Positions 28,411 through 37,311 of a DNA stretch of 64,000 bases are shown in pieces (the first letter of the stretch is position 1; every line of letters starts with the position of its first letter). A model generated the notes under the pieces. The model was not told the DNA's origin, searched no databases, and was given only the letters and a program-made list of their open reading frames with translations. The DNA is taken from assembly GCF_002849225.1 (NCBI RefSeq), contig NZ_PKMC01000001.1:359932-423931 (forward strand), written 5' to 3'. Source of the DNA: Actinomyces sp. UMB0138 (GTDB lineage: Bacteria; Bacillota; Negativicutes; Veillonellales; Veillonellaceae). The position numbers and the translations under genes are program-made.

Positions 28411-29511
28411 TTAGTAATCCATCTGCATTGCAGCCTTGACTTCAGCCAGCGTAGCGTTTGCTACTTCATTGGCGCGTTCGTTGCCCTTGTGTAGTACGGA
28501 AAGCAGATAGTCAGGATCCTGTTCCAACTCCGCGCGACGGGCACGCATCGGAGCCAAGAATTCATTCAGCGATTCCGTGACGACCTTCTTTAGAGTGCCG
28601 CCACCGCCGTCACCAATCTGGTCGGCCAGCTCTTCGGGGCTCTGGTCGCTTGCGAGTGAGGCTAGCGTCAGCAGGTTTGCGACCTCGGGACGGTTCTGCG
28701 GATCGTACGTAATGTGGCGATCGGCGTCGGTCTTAGCCTTCTTAATGCGCTTGGCAGTCTCGTCGGCGCTCATGCGCAGTTCGATGGTGTTGCCGCGGGA
28801 CTTAGACATCTTGGTTCCATCAAGGCCAAGCAGGAGCGGAACGTTCGATAGCAGTGCATCGGGGCGCGGGAAAACAGCATGTTCCTTATCTGCCCGCCCG
28901 TAGCGCTTATCGAAGCGGTTAGCGATCTGGCGGGTCTGTTCTAAGTGGGGGAGCTGGTCCTTGCCTACGGGAACCACGTTCGCCTTACAGAACAGGATGT
29001 CTGCCGCCTGGTGAACCGGGTAGGTAAGCATGAGTCCGGACATTGCTCGCCCCTCAGTGGCCTCCAATTCGGCCTTCACTGTCGGGTTGCGGTGCAACTC
29101 CGATTCGGTGACCAGCGAGAGGAAAGGTAGCAGTAGCTGATTTAGTGCCGGTACCTGGGAGTGAGTAAAAATAACAGACTTAGCAGGGTCTATGCCTGCT
29201 GCTAGATAGTCAGTCAGAAGACTTAGTACTCGCTCTTTGAGTGGTCCCACACCGTCTCGGTCGGTTATGACTTGGTAGTCAGCGATGAGTACCCAAGTTT
29301 CGACGCCGCGATTTTGCAACTTCACGCGGTTCTGCAAGGTACCAAAGTAATGGCCTAGGTGAAGGTGGCCGGTGGGTCGGTCGCCCGTCAGTACGCGGAA
29401 ACGAGAAGGGTCTTCATCAATTGCTTTGTCAATTTGCGCCGATCGCTCAATAGAGCGGGCAAGTGAAGCCTCATTGGTAGAGGTTTCCAGTAGGTCTTCT
29501 GCGTTTGTCAT
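28411..29511 (-). CDS. trpS: Tryptophanyl-tRNA synthetase
   Basis: Class I aminoacyl-tRNA synthetase charging tRNA-Trp. The 366-residue protein has the HIGH-like TGHLHLGHYFG near the N-terminus (after GDRP) and KMSKS in GTKMSKSRGN, with an actinobacterial N-terminal extension of about 30 residues. It starts 9 nt after the glgX stop on the same strand, so a housekeeping synthetase is co-transcribed with a glycogen debranching enzyme. A strong intrinsic terminator follows. Confidence 0.96.
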   Translation of the reverse strand: MTNAEDLLETSTNEASLARSIERSAQIDKAIDEDPSRFRVLTGDRPTGHLHLGHYFGTLQNRVKLQNRGVETWVLIADYQVITDRDGVGPLKERVLSLLTDYLAAGIDPAKSVIFTHSQVPALNQLLLPFLSLVTESELHRNPTVKAELEATEGRAMSGLMLTYPVHQAADILFCKANVVPVGKDQLPHLEQTRQIANRFDKRYGRADKEHAVFPRPDALLSNVPLLLGLDGTKMSKSRGNTIELRMSADETAKRIKKAKTDADRHITYDPQNRPEVANLLTLASLASDQSPEELADQIGDGGGGTLKKVVTESLNEFLAPMRARRAELEQDPDYLLSVLHKGNERANEVANATLAEVKAAMQMDY

Positions 29512-29520
29512 GGCTCCACT

Positions 29521-31767
29521 TTAGCGCGAAATGTAAATCTGCATCGAAAGGGCCGGGAGGTCGACTTTTGTACCCGGTTCTTCGACCTCTGGAACTTCGT
29601 TATCGAGGGCGACTAACGGGTGGGGCTTCGATAGGGCAGAGTCCCACACCTTCCTCCAGAATGTGCCTCGTCCATCCGCCAGAGAAAACGGGATGGCCTC
29701 GTCTAGGCCATTGAAACAAACAAGAACGTCGTTGGACGTGGACGGTAGGCCAGATCGGAGCATCTGGAAGGCCCGTCCGGCCGGATCGTGCCAGGCGCGT
29801 TCGCTCATAGGCTTTCCGCTTCGGTCAAACCAGCTTTGGTCCGGGATGGAATCGTCGCCGTACTGGGTGCCTGTCAAGAAATAGTCCGGGCGCATTGCCG
29901 GATACCTTTTTCTTAAGGAAATAAGGTGGGTTACGGTTTCTTGCAATTCCCGCTGCCAGGGTGCAAGATTCCAGTTCAGCCACGATATTTCGTTGTCTTG
30001 GCAGTAGGCGTTGTTATTGCCCTGTTGAGTGCGCCCAAATTCGTCTCCGGCAACCAGCATGGGGGTACCCGCAGAGACGAACAGCGTGCCGAGCAAATTT
30101 CGAATCGTTTTCAGGCGATCCTCCATCAAAGAGATGACCTGAGAACCGCCATTCGAACTTTCGCGGATGTCTCCCCAAGGGAGCGAAATGGGCGCCTCGA
30201 GCCCGTGGTTCCAAGAGAGATTGTGGTCAGAGCCGTCCCGATTATTTTCTAGGTTCGCCTCGTTGTGCTTGTCGTTGAACGAAACAAGATCGGCCAGGGT
30301 GAAACCGTCGTGAGCGCAGATAAAATTCACCGAGGCTCTGGTGCCTACATTCTGCGCAGGGTCGGCACGGTAGTAAAGGTCGGGGGAACCTGAAAGGCGG
30401 GTGGCTAGATCCCGGGGAGAACTGCCTCGGGAGGAGCGTTCAGCCTGCGCCTTGGCGTCGCTAATCCAGAAAGTGCGCAAACTGTCGCGGAAACTGTCGT
30501 TCCAGGTAGAGAACGGCCTCTTGAAATTGCCAGTCTGCCAGCCATTTTCGCCTACGTCCCACGGCTCGGCGATCATCTTCACCTGGCAAAGAATCGGGTC
30601 AGTAGCGATTGCAGAGAGGATCGGATGGTCGGGCGTGAACTGCGTGCCAAAGCGGCCGATAGTAGTAGCTAGATCGAAGCGGAATCCGTCCACTCCCATG
30701 TCACTCACCCAGTACCGCAATGAATCCAGGATCATCTGCTGAACGCGGGTGGAGCCGGCATCGAGCGAATTGCCGCAGCCGGTAACGTCAGCAAATTTGC
30801 CCTCCGGGTCATATAGGTAATATTCAGCTTCATCTAGGCCGCGCCACGACAGGGACTGCCCGCCCGGTCCGCCCTCGCCGGTGTGGTTGTATACGACGTC
30901 CAAGATTACTTCGATGCCGGCCTCGTGAAGGATCGACACCATGCCACGTACCTCGTCAACTACGGCGCCTGGACCGGAGTGCTGCGACTGCTTCGTTGCC
31001 AGTGAGGGTTCGGGGGCGAAGTAGGACAGCGGCGAATAGCCCCAGTAGTTGGTCAGGCCGCGCTCGGCTAGGAAGGGCTCGTCAAACTTCGCATTAATTG
31101 GCAAGAGTTCCAGGGCAGTAATGCCCAGTTTTTTCAGGTAGCTGATGGTGGCCGGATGCGCCACCCCAGCGTAGGTGCCACGTAGGTGCGCGGGCACGCC
31201 CTCGAGATTCTCGGTGAGGCCCCGCACATGGGATTCGTAGATGACCGTGTCTCGCCAGCTGGTATGTGGACGTCGAGCGACCTCGAATGATGGTCCGGTA
31301 ATGACCCCGCGCACCGTGTAAGGAGCCGAATCTGTTGGGTTTGGCCGCATCGGCTGGAGCGGGTAAAGCTCATCATCGGTCTGGTGGGCGTGAATTGCCG
31401 GGCAAAGTTCTACTTTGCCGGTGATAGCGCGAGCGTACGGGTCGAGCAGCAGTTTGTTGGGGTTGTAGACCATTGCGTTTTCGGGTTCCCACGGGCCCCA
31501 AGCCCTGAAACCGTAGGCTGTGCCCGGGCCGATGTCGGAAACATGCCCGCTAAAGATGCCTTCTACGGGGCCGCGAAGGCGAATTCGCCGTTCTGCTGCG
31601 TCGGGTTCGTAGGAAGAGAAGATGCAAAATTCGATGTCAGTCGCGCGGGGAGCAACGACAGCTATGTCGACCCCACCGCCAACCAGGGTTACGCCGAGGG
31701 CGGGCATGGCCCCCATGATGGGAAGGGCCAGTTCTGAAGTGGGGGCAAAAGTCCGATCGTTACTCAC
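29521..31767 (-). CDS. glgX: Glycogen debranching enzyme GlgX (isoamylase type)
   Basis: GH13 enzyme hydrolysing alpha-1,6 branch links of glycogen or limit dextrin. The 748-residue protein has an N-terminal CBM48-like domain (about 15-110), VIYESHVRGLTEN, VVYNHTGEGGPGG, nucleophile in DGFRFDLATT, acid/base in KMIAEPWDVG and FICAHDGFTLADLVSFNDKHNEAN. The GTG start at 31767 has no strong ribosome-binding site; a TTGTTC-17-TATGCA promoter-like pair just upstream would give a nearly leaderless mRNA. A LacI-type half-palindromic motif lies 36-49 nt upstream. Confidence 0.96.
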   Translation of the reverse strand: MSNDRTFAPTSELALPIMGAMPALGVTLVGGGVDIAVVAPRATDIEFCIFSSYEPDAAERRIRLRGPVEGIFSGHVSDIGPGTAYGFRAWGPWEPENAMVYNPNKLLLDPYARAITGKVELCPAIHAHQTDDELYPLQPMRPNPTDSAPYTVRGVITGPSFEVARRPHTSWRDTVIYESHVRGLTENLEGVPAHLRGTYAGVAHPATISYLKKLGITALELLPINAKFDEPFLAERGLTNYWGYSPLSYFAPEPSLATKQSQHSGPGAVVDEVRGMVSILHEAGIEVILDVVYNHTGEGGPGGQSLSWRGLDEAEYYLYDPEGKFADVTGCGNSLDAGSTRVQQMILDSLRYWVSDMGVDGFRFDLATTIGRFGTQFTPDHPILSAIATDPILCQVKMIAEPWDVGENGWQTGNFKRPFSTWNDSFRDSLRTFWISDAKAQAERSSRGSSPRDLATRLSGSPDLYYRADPAQNVGTRASVNFICAHDGFTLADLVSFNDKHNEANLENNRDGSDHNLSWNHGLEAPISLPWGDIRESSNGGSQVISLMEDRLKTIRNLLGTLFVSAGTPMLVAGDEFGRTQQGNNNAYCQDNEISWLNWNLAPWQRELQETVTHLISLRKRYPAMRPDYFLTGTQYGDDSIPDQSWFDRSGKPMSERAWHDPAGRAFQMLRSGLPSTSNDVLVCFNGLDEAIPFSLADGRGTFWRKVWDSALSKPHPLVALDNEVPEVEEPGTKVDLPALSMQIYISR

Positions 31768-31802
31768 TACTGCATATTCTCATAGATGGTCTGGAACAAC
31801 TC

Positions 31803-31816
31803 TGGAAGCGTTTCGC
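31803..31816. promoter_or_regulatory. LacI-family-like operator upstream of glgX
   Basis: TGGAAGCGTTTCGC contains the AARCGYTT-like core of LacI/CcpA-type operators. It lies in the 173-bp divergent gap, 36 bp from the glgX start. LacI-type regulators commonly control maltodextrin and glycogen genes, but no such regulator is encoded in this window. Confidence 0.3.
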
Positions 31817-31867
31817 CTTTTCGCCGCTTCGCGTAGAAAGGCACGAAATTGCGCGGATTGGCACTTA

Positions 31868-31896
31868 TTTACATTTTCGTTATTGGCGGATAACTT
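31868..31896 (+). promoter_or_regulatory. Candidate promoter of etfB
   Basis: TTTACA, a 17-bp spacer, then TAACTT lies 45 bp upstream of the etfB start in the glgX-etfB divergent gap. The -35 matches consensus at five of six positions and the spacing is ideal. Confidence 0.45.
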
Positions 31897-31940
31897 AAGT
31901 CATATCGTCATTGCAGGCATGTTTGTGGCACGCTGGAGTC

Positions 31941-32738
31941 ATGAAGATTGTCGTATGCGTAAAACACGTGCCTGATGTGGAATCAGATCGCAGGTTGGAA
32001 GATGGCGTCCTCGTCCGTGGCGAAGACGACGTGCTGAACGAATTAGACGAAAATGCTGTCGAAGCAGCAGTGTCTACTGTTGAAGAATTTGGTGGGGAAG
32101 TCGTAGCTCTCACCATGGGCCCCGAAGACGCTGAGGATGCAATTAGCCGGGCCTTGCAGCTGGGGGCTGATTCGGGTGTTCGAATTACGGATGATGAATT
32201 GGCGGGTTCGGATGCGCTGGCAACTGCTGAGGTGCTAGCTAAGGCAATTCAGAAGATAGGTCAAGACGGCAAGGTCGACCTGATCATTACGGGTATGGCA
32301 TCTTTGGACGGTATGACTTCGATGCTGCCGGGATCGCTGGCAACTCAGTTGGGGCTGCCATCTTTGACGCTTGCCCAGGAACTGCAAGTAACAGAGAAGA
32401 CCGTGCGAATTCGCAAGGTGGCAGACGGCTTTGTCGACGAACTCGAAGCTGATCTTCCGGCAGTCGTTTCTGTGACTGACCAGGTAAATGAGCCGCGATT
32501 CCCGAATTTTGCGGATATGGCTGCGGCGCGAAAGAAGCCGGTAACGGTGTGGCAGGTTTCCGACCTGGGCTTGCAAGGCGATGACCGTACCGGTATTGAG
32601 GGCGCCGGTACCAATGTGCTACGCGCCCGCCAGGCTCCCGCCAAGACTGCCGGGAAGGTAGTTGCCGACGCCGGTGAGGGCGGCCACCAGCTCGCGCAGT
32701 TTTTGATTAACGCCGGCTTTTCTGGGGAGGAAAAATAA
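31941..32738 (+). CDS. etfB: Electron transfer flavoprotein beta subunit
   Basis: With EtfA it forms an FAD/AMP heterodimer that passes electrons from acyl-CoA-type dehydrogenases to the membrane quinone system. The 265-residue protein starts MKIVVCVKHVPD, and contains DENAVEAAV, GPEDAEDAISRALQLGAD and LIITGMASLDGMTSMLPG (usual D....G). The start at ATG 31941, with CTGGAG upstream, is preferred over an earlier in-frame ATG at 31911. The TAA overlaps the etfA ATG (TAATG). No dehydrogenase or EtfQO is nearby. Confidence 0.94.
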   Translation: MKIVVCVKHVPDVESDRRLEDGVLVRGEDDVLNELDENAVEAAVSTVEEFGGEVVALTMGPEDAEDAISRALQLGADSGVRITDDELAGSDALATAEVLAKAIQKIGQDGKVDLIITGMASLDGMTSMLPGSLATQLGLPSLTLAQELQVTEKTVRIRKVADGFVDELEADLPAVVSVTDQVNEPRFPNFADMAAARKKPVTVWQVSDLGLQGDDRTGIEGAGTNVLRARQAPAKTAGKVVADAGEGGHQLAQFLINAGFSGEEK

Positions 32739-33718
32739 TGAAGCAGTTTACTGACCCTGTAATCGTCGTGGTCGACCACGTCGGGGATGCCACTCATGGC
32801 TACACCTTGACCCCTCCTTCTGAACAGCTGCTCAGCGCAGCCCGGAAGCTGACTTCTGGCAAGGTGTATGCGGTAGCGCTAAATCCCACCCCGCAAATGG
32901 ACCGTCTTGCCGCATTCGGCGCGGATAGTGTATTTGTTCCTGACCTGCAGGGGCGCAGCCCGCGCGTAGCTGGAGTGGTAGCTGACGCCGCTGCAGCATG
33001 CATCAAGCATCTTCCGGAGGCCGCAGCTTTGTTTACGGTGTCGAACTACCGAGGTCGTGAAGTTGCTTCTCACATGGCCACTTTGATGGATGCGGGAGCA
33101 TCTGTAGACGTCACCCGACTCAGTGTGCGCGACGGTAAGTTAGTTGCGGGCAAATCGGTGCTGGCGGGTTCCTGGGAAACCATTTTCGCGGTGCGCCGTG
33201 GTACTCCCGTGATCGCGGTTCGCCCTTCCGCTTTCGAGGCGGTACAGGTGGATTCTCCTGCAGACGTTGAACGAATCGACCTGACAGTAGAATTTCGAGA
33301 TTCTTCCTCGGCAGTTCGCGTGGTCAGCTCCGAAGCTCGCGAGGGCGACGGGCCGTCTTTGACAGAAGCAGCAGTAGTCGTATGTGGCGGTCGCGGCACA
33401 AATGGGGATTTCTCGCTCGTCAACCAGATGGCAAGTACCCTTGGCGGCGCAGTTGGAGCAACCCGCGTGGCAGCCGACGAAGGATGGGTAGATCGTGCTA
33501 TCCAGATCGGACAGACAGGCGAGACCGTGGCACCATCCCTATACATAGGCCTAGGCGTCTCCGGCGCTGTCCATCACACCTGCGGCATTCAAGGAGCCGG
33601 CATGGTTGTCGCCGTTTGTGACGACCCTGACGCCCCCATCTTTGAACTGTGCGATTTTGGCGTCGTAGGGGACATCAACCAGGTGATCCCTCAGGCATTG
33701 GAGGACCTTCGCAAATGA
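32738..33718 (+). CDS. etfA: Electron transfer flavoprotein alpha subunit
   Basis: FAD-binding partner of EtfB, 326 residues. The C-terminal domain carries VVCGGRGTNGDFSLVNQMASTLGGAVGATRVAADEGWV, then QIGQTGETVAPSLYIGLGVSGAVHHTCGIQGA, the ETF-alpha signature that holds FAD. Its TGA overlaps the start of the cysteine desulfurase gene (ATGA), the same etfBA-iscS-mnmA order seen in mycobacteria. Confidence 0.95.
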   Translation: MKQFTDPVIVVVDHVGDATHGYTLTPPSEQLLSAARKLTSGKVYAVALNPTPQMDRLAAFGADSVFVPDLQGRSPRVAGVVADAAAACIKHLPEAAALFTVSNYRGREVASHMATLMDAGASVDVTRLSVRDGKLVAGKSVLAGSWETIFAVRRGTPVIAVRPSAFEAVQVDSPADVERIDLTVEFRDSSSAVRVVSSEAREGDGPSLTEAAVVVCGGRGTNGDFSLVNQMASTLGGAVGATRVAADEGWVDRAIQIGQTGETVAPSLYIGLGVSGAVHHTCGIQGAGMVVAVCDDPDAPIFELCDFGVVGDINQVIPQALEDLRK

Positions 33719-34857
33719 GTCCGGTCTACCTGGACTATGCAGCCACCGCTCCGATGCGCCCATCGGTACGGGAAGCAATGATGAAGGTACTGAGCGGTCC
33801 CATGGTGGCCAACCCCAACGCGCTCCATATTGCCGGCCGCTCCGCTAAAGAAATGCTCGAGGCTGCCCGCGAACGGGTAGCCCGAGCACTGGGCGCAGCC
33901 CCCGCAGAAGTCATCTTCACAGGTGGAGGAACGGAAGCTGACGCGCTCGCGGTCCGCGGCCTGGTCGGCTCTGGTCCCTTGGCAATTAGCGCGGTCGAGC
34001 ACGAGGCGGTGGCAAAGAACGCTGCCGACATAGCACAGCGCGAAGGAATTGGCTTACTTCACCTGCCTGTGGGGTCCGACGGAGTGCTAGACCTCGAAGC
34101 GAGCCGAGAGGTAATTGAGAGGGAACGCCCCTCACTGATTTCGGTGATGGCTGTAAACAACGAAAACGGGGCAATCCAGCCAATCGCGAAACTGGTTGAA
34201 ATCGCCAATTCGTTGCCGCGCCCCGCCCTCGTGCATACTGACGCTATCCAAGCAGTAGGCAGAATCGATTTTGATTTTGCAAAATCCGGTCTTACCGCTC
34301 TTTCGGTGGCTTCTCATAAGCTAGGGGGCCCCGCGGGTATCGGGGCGCTACTCTTACGCAAAGGCCAGTCCTTGCGCACAGATCGCAAAGGCGGGGGGCA
34401 GGAACGCGACCTTCGCTCCGGCACGCAAAATGTGCTGGGGGCGGTTGGCTTTGCCGAAGCCATTACTACCACGTTGGCGTGCCAGCACGAAGAAGAACTG
34501 CGAGCCAGGAAGTTTCGTGAACAGATTCTGCAAGCAGCTGCCCAAATTGATGGCGTAGAGGTTACTGCAGAGGGCGTTTCCGAAATAATCAACTTCACAT
34601 GTGAGGGATGCACCTCAGAGGGCTTGCTCTTCGGGTTTGACCAGAGCAAAATATGCGTCAGCGCTGGTTCTGCATGCAAAGCTGGGGTAGCCAGGCCATC
34701 GTCGGTGCTCCTAGCCATGGGCAGAACCGAAGCTCAAGCGGCGTCCTCTCTGAGGGTGTCAATGGGCTGGCATACCACTGAAGAGGACATAGAAGCGTTT
34801 TGTGCTTGCCTACCGCAGGCGGTGCAGATAGCGCGCAGACTGGAAGGGCGTAAATGA
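33715..34857 (+). CDS. Cysteine desulfurase (IscS/NifS family)
   Basis: PLP enzyme releasing sulfur from cysteine for thiolation or Fe-S assembly. The 380-residue protein has YLDYAATAPMRP, FTGGGTEADALAV, PLP lysine in SHKLGGPAG and the catalytic Cys in SAGSACKAG. The ATG overlaps the etfA stop (ATGA); an upstream frame inside etfA is not used. It overlaps mnmA by an ATGA junction, so its likely job is sulfur donation to MnmA for tRNA 2-thiouridine. It may also serve other acceptors, since no scaffold genes are beside it. Confidence 0.93.
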   Translation: MSPVYLDYAATAPMRPSVREAMMKVLSGPMVANPNALHIAGRSAKEMLEAARERVARALGAAPAEVIFTGGGTEADALAVRGLVGSGPLAISAVEHEAVAKNAADIAQREGIGLLHLPVGSDGVLDLEASREVIERERPSLISVMAVNNENGAIQPIAKLVEIANSLPRPALVHTDAIQAVGRIDFDFAKSGLTALSVASHKLGGPAGIGALLLRKGQSLRTDRKGGGQERDLRSGTQNVLGAVGFAEAITTTLACQHEEELRARKFREQILQAAAQIDGVEVTAEGVSEIINFTCEGCTSEGLLFGFDQSKICVSAGSACKAGVARPSSVLLAMGRTEAQAASSLRVSMGWHTTEEDIEAFCACLPQAVQIARRLEGRK

Positions 34858-35945
34858 AGGTACTCGCTGCACTATCGGGCGGAGTCGATTCGGCGGTTGC
34901 ATGTGCGCGCGCCGTAGAGGCCGGGCACGAAGTAACTGCGGTACACATGGCGCTCTCCGGTTCCAGTCAGGCTACTCGGTGTGGTTCGCGTGGCTGTTGC
35001 ACTATCGAAGATGCGGATGATGCCCGCAGGGCTGCCGCCAAGTTGGGCATTCCTTTTTACATTTGGGATTTGGCAGAAGATTTCGAGGATACAGTAGTTT
35101 CCGACTTTGTCGCGGAGTATCAGGCCGGCCGAACTCCGAACCCGTGCGTGCGATGCAACGAATTCGTGAAGTTTCGCGAGCTGCTAGAGAGGGGGATCGC
35201 CCTCGGCTTTGATGCTGTCTGTACAGGCCATTATGCCCGACTAGTTCAGGGCGAAAACGGCCCTGAACTACATCGGGCTATTTGCGAGGAGAAGGACCAG
35301 TCTTACGTGCTCGCGGTAATGGGCAGGGAGGCGCTCTCGCACGTACTTTTCCCGCTGGGAGAGGTTCCGTCTAAGGCACTGGTTCGTGCCGAAGCGGAAG
35401 AGCGCGGACTGATCATGGCTAACAAGCCGGACTCATACGACATCTGCTTCATCCCCGACGGAAACACGCGAAACTTTCTTGCTTCTAAACTTGGCGAGAA
35501 AGAGGGCCAGATCGTGGACGTCGATGGCAACGTGCTAGGCAGCCACAAGGGATATTTTGGGTACACGGTCGGGCAGCGGAAAGGGCTAGGACTTACTGTT
35601 CCCGCTCCGGATGGCCGCCCTCGATATGTGCTGGAGACGCGCCCACAGTCCAATCAGGTAGTGGTGGGAGCTGCTGAACTCTTGTCGGTTGATCGGATTG
35701 AGTGCGCGGACATGGTTCCAATGGCGTCCGATATTTACGGAGAGGGCGCGCGAATCCAATTCCGAGCACATGGGCGGCAGATAGAAGCGACGATCGTGCG
35801 TACTGAGGCAGGATTCGTAGCGGAGCTACTAAAGCCTGTGCGAGCAGTTGCACCAGGACAGTCGTTGGTGGTGTGCCGCGGCTCGCAGGTGGTGGCTGAG
35901 GCGACCATCATGAAGGCTTCCAGGGTGGCACAGCAGGTCGCCTGA
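34854..35945 (+). CDS. mnmA: tRNA-specific 2-thiouridylase MnmA
   Basis: Adds sulfur to U34 of tRNA-Lys, -Glu and -Gln. The 363-residue protein has the PP-loop SGGVDSAVA, nucleophile Cys in RTPNPCVRCNEFVKF, TGHYARL, and the second catalytic Cys in SYDICFIPDGNTR, followed by GYTVGQRKGLG and the C-terminal beta domains. The actinobacterial insertion RCGSRGCCTIEDADDARRAA is present. It starts on the desulfurase stop (ATGA). Confidence 0.96.
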   Translation: MKVLAALSGGVDSAVACARAVEAGHEVTAVHMALSGSSQATRCGSRGCCTIEDADDARRAAAKLGIPFYIWDLAEDFEDTVVSDFVAEYQAGRTPNPCVRCNEFVKFRELLERGIALGFDAVCTGHYARLVQGENGPELHRAICEEKDQSYVLAVMGREALSHVLFPLGEVPSKALVRAEAEERGLIMANKPDSYDICFIPDGNTRNFLASKLGEKEGQIVDVDGNVLGSHKGYFGYTVGQRKGLGLTVPAPDGRPRYVLETRPQSNQVVVGAAELLSVDRIECADMVPMASDIYGEGARIQFRAHGRQIEATIVRTEAGFVAELLKPVRAVAPGQSLVVCRGSQVVAEATIMKASRVAQQVA

Positions 35946-36015
35946 AGAATGTGGCGATAACCATTATTTTGGCTTTGGAGATAGGCCACTGGCGCTGGTA
36001 TGGTTATTGAGTCTC

Positions 36016-36100
<85 letters not shown>

Positions 36101-36147
36101 CAAAATAGTTCTCACCAGTACTGACAACTGGTTATAAATGTGAATCG

Positions 36148-36180
36148 CTGGCCGGCAGCAAACGCTGCGGCCAGTTTTTT
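36148..36180 (+). terminator. Rho-independent terminator after tRNA-Leu
   Basis: CTGGCC-G-GCAGC - AAAC - GCTGC-GGCCAG followed by TTTTTT: an 11-bp stem with one bulged G, a 4-nt loop and a T-run. It lies 48 nt beyond the tRNA. Confidence 0.9.
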
Positions 36181-36251
36181 ATATACCTTCTTCGTGCTTT
36201 TCTGTTTTGCGCTAGCGCTAACTAGACTAAAAGGCAGTAGAAAGGCGCTCG

Positions 36252-36821
36252 ATGAACCTAACAACGTTTGTGGCAGATATGTCCGATCCCAAAGATTTTT
36301 ATCGGCTTTCCATGTCCCTGGTGGTACCCAGGCCAATCGCCTGGATTTCTACCTATAATTCCAAGGGAGAAGCCAACGTCGCGCCGTACGCGTTATTTAC
36401 TGCTGCTAGTACGGAACCGCTGATTGTGCAATTCTCTTCTAGAAAGCCCAAGGACAGCTACCATAATGCCTGTGAACGCGGTGCTTTCGTTGTGAATTTT
36501 GCCGGGGTAGGCGACAAAGAACTGGTTGCGGCTAGCTCGAGGGAATTTAGGCGCGACGTTTCGGAGGCAACCGAATTGGGCCTAGAAGTTATCCCTGCCC
36601 AGGACGTGGATGCACCTATGCTGGCAGGCACTAAAGCTGCTTTTGAATGCAGACTAGTGGACACCCATCAGGTTGGTGGGGCGATACTAACTTTCGGGCA
36701 GGTGACCCGCATACATGTGGCGAAAGATGTGCTTGGGGCAGATGGCTTGGCAGATGTCACTCGTCTTGCCCCACTTTCGAAATTGGGTAGCTCCCTGTGG
36801 GGAAGTACTCTTACTCTGTAA
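36252..36821 (+). CDS. Flavin reductase-like FMN-binding split-barrel protein
   Basis: A 189-residue protein of the flavin reductase-like/DIM6-NTAB group: SMSLVVPRPIAWISTYNSKGEANVAPYALFTAASTEPLIVQFSS is the FMN-binding signature, followed by DSYHNACERGAFVVNF and LVAASS. It binds FMN and probably reduces flavin or another small substrate with NAD(P)H. The ATG follows AGAAAGGCG. The bcp gene starts 19 nt downstream, so the two may be co-transcribed in redox defence. Substrate unknown. Confidence 0.85.
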   Translation: MNLTTFVADMSDPKDFYRLSMSLVVPRPIAWISTYNSKGEANVAPYALFTAASTEPLIVQFSSRKPKDSYHNACERGAFVVNFAGVGDKELVAASSREFRRDVSEATELGLEVIPAQDVDAPMLAGTKAAFECRLVDTHQVGGAILTFGQVTRIHVAKDVLGADGLADVTRLAPLSKLGSSLWGSTLTL

Positions 36822-36840
36822 CAGCGTTGGAAGGAGCAGC

Positions 36841-37311
36841 ATGCGACTGGAAATAGGACAGAAAGCCCCCGACTTCTCTATCCCGTTATGCGGAGGAGGC
36901 CAGTTTGTTCTGGCAGATGAACTGAAGAAGACCGAAAGCGGGGCAATCGTATATTTTTACCCGCGAGCTTCGACCCCCGGTTGTACCACTGAAGCCTGCG
37001 ACTTTCGTGACTCCTTAGCCTCTCTGCAAGGCGCTGGGTACGCGGTGGTCGGAATTAGTCCCGACAAGATGGGAGCGCTAGAGAAGTTTGCGCAAAAGTA
37101 TTCTTTGTCTTTCCCGCTTGCATCTGATGAAGATAAGGAAGTCATGAAGGCGTACGGAGCCTTCGGCGAGAAGAAGAACTACGGCAAGGTGGTTCAGGGA
37201 GTGATCCGTTCTACCATCGTGGTGGGCAAGGACGGACTGGTAAAAGTTGCCATGTATAACGTGCGCGCCAAAGGCCACGTTAGCCGGCTTCGGAAGGAAC
37301 TCGCCCTCTAA
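36841..37311 (+). CDS. bcp: Thiol peroxidase, Bcp/PrxQ-type peroxiredoxin
   Basis: Reduces hydroperoxides. The 156-residue protein has peroxidatic Cys48 in ASTPGCTTEACDF and a likely resolving Cys53 five residues later, typical of atypical two-Cys Bcp. The C-terminal FGEKKNYGKVVQGVIRSTIVVGKDG is conserved. The ATG at 36841 follows GGAAGGAGC and is preferred over an upstream in-frame codon. Its TAA overlaps the stop of the convergent HTH gene (CTAA). Confidence 0.94.
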   Translation: MRLEIGQKAPDFSIPLCGGGQFVLADELKKTESGAIVYFYPRASTPGCTTEACDFRDSLASLQGAGYAVVGISPDKMGALEKFAQKYSLSFPLASDEDKEVMKAYGAFGEKKNYGKVVQGVIRSTIVVGKDGLVKVAMYNVRAKGHVSRLRKELAL

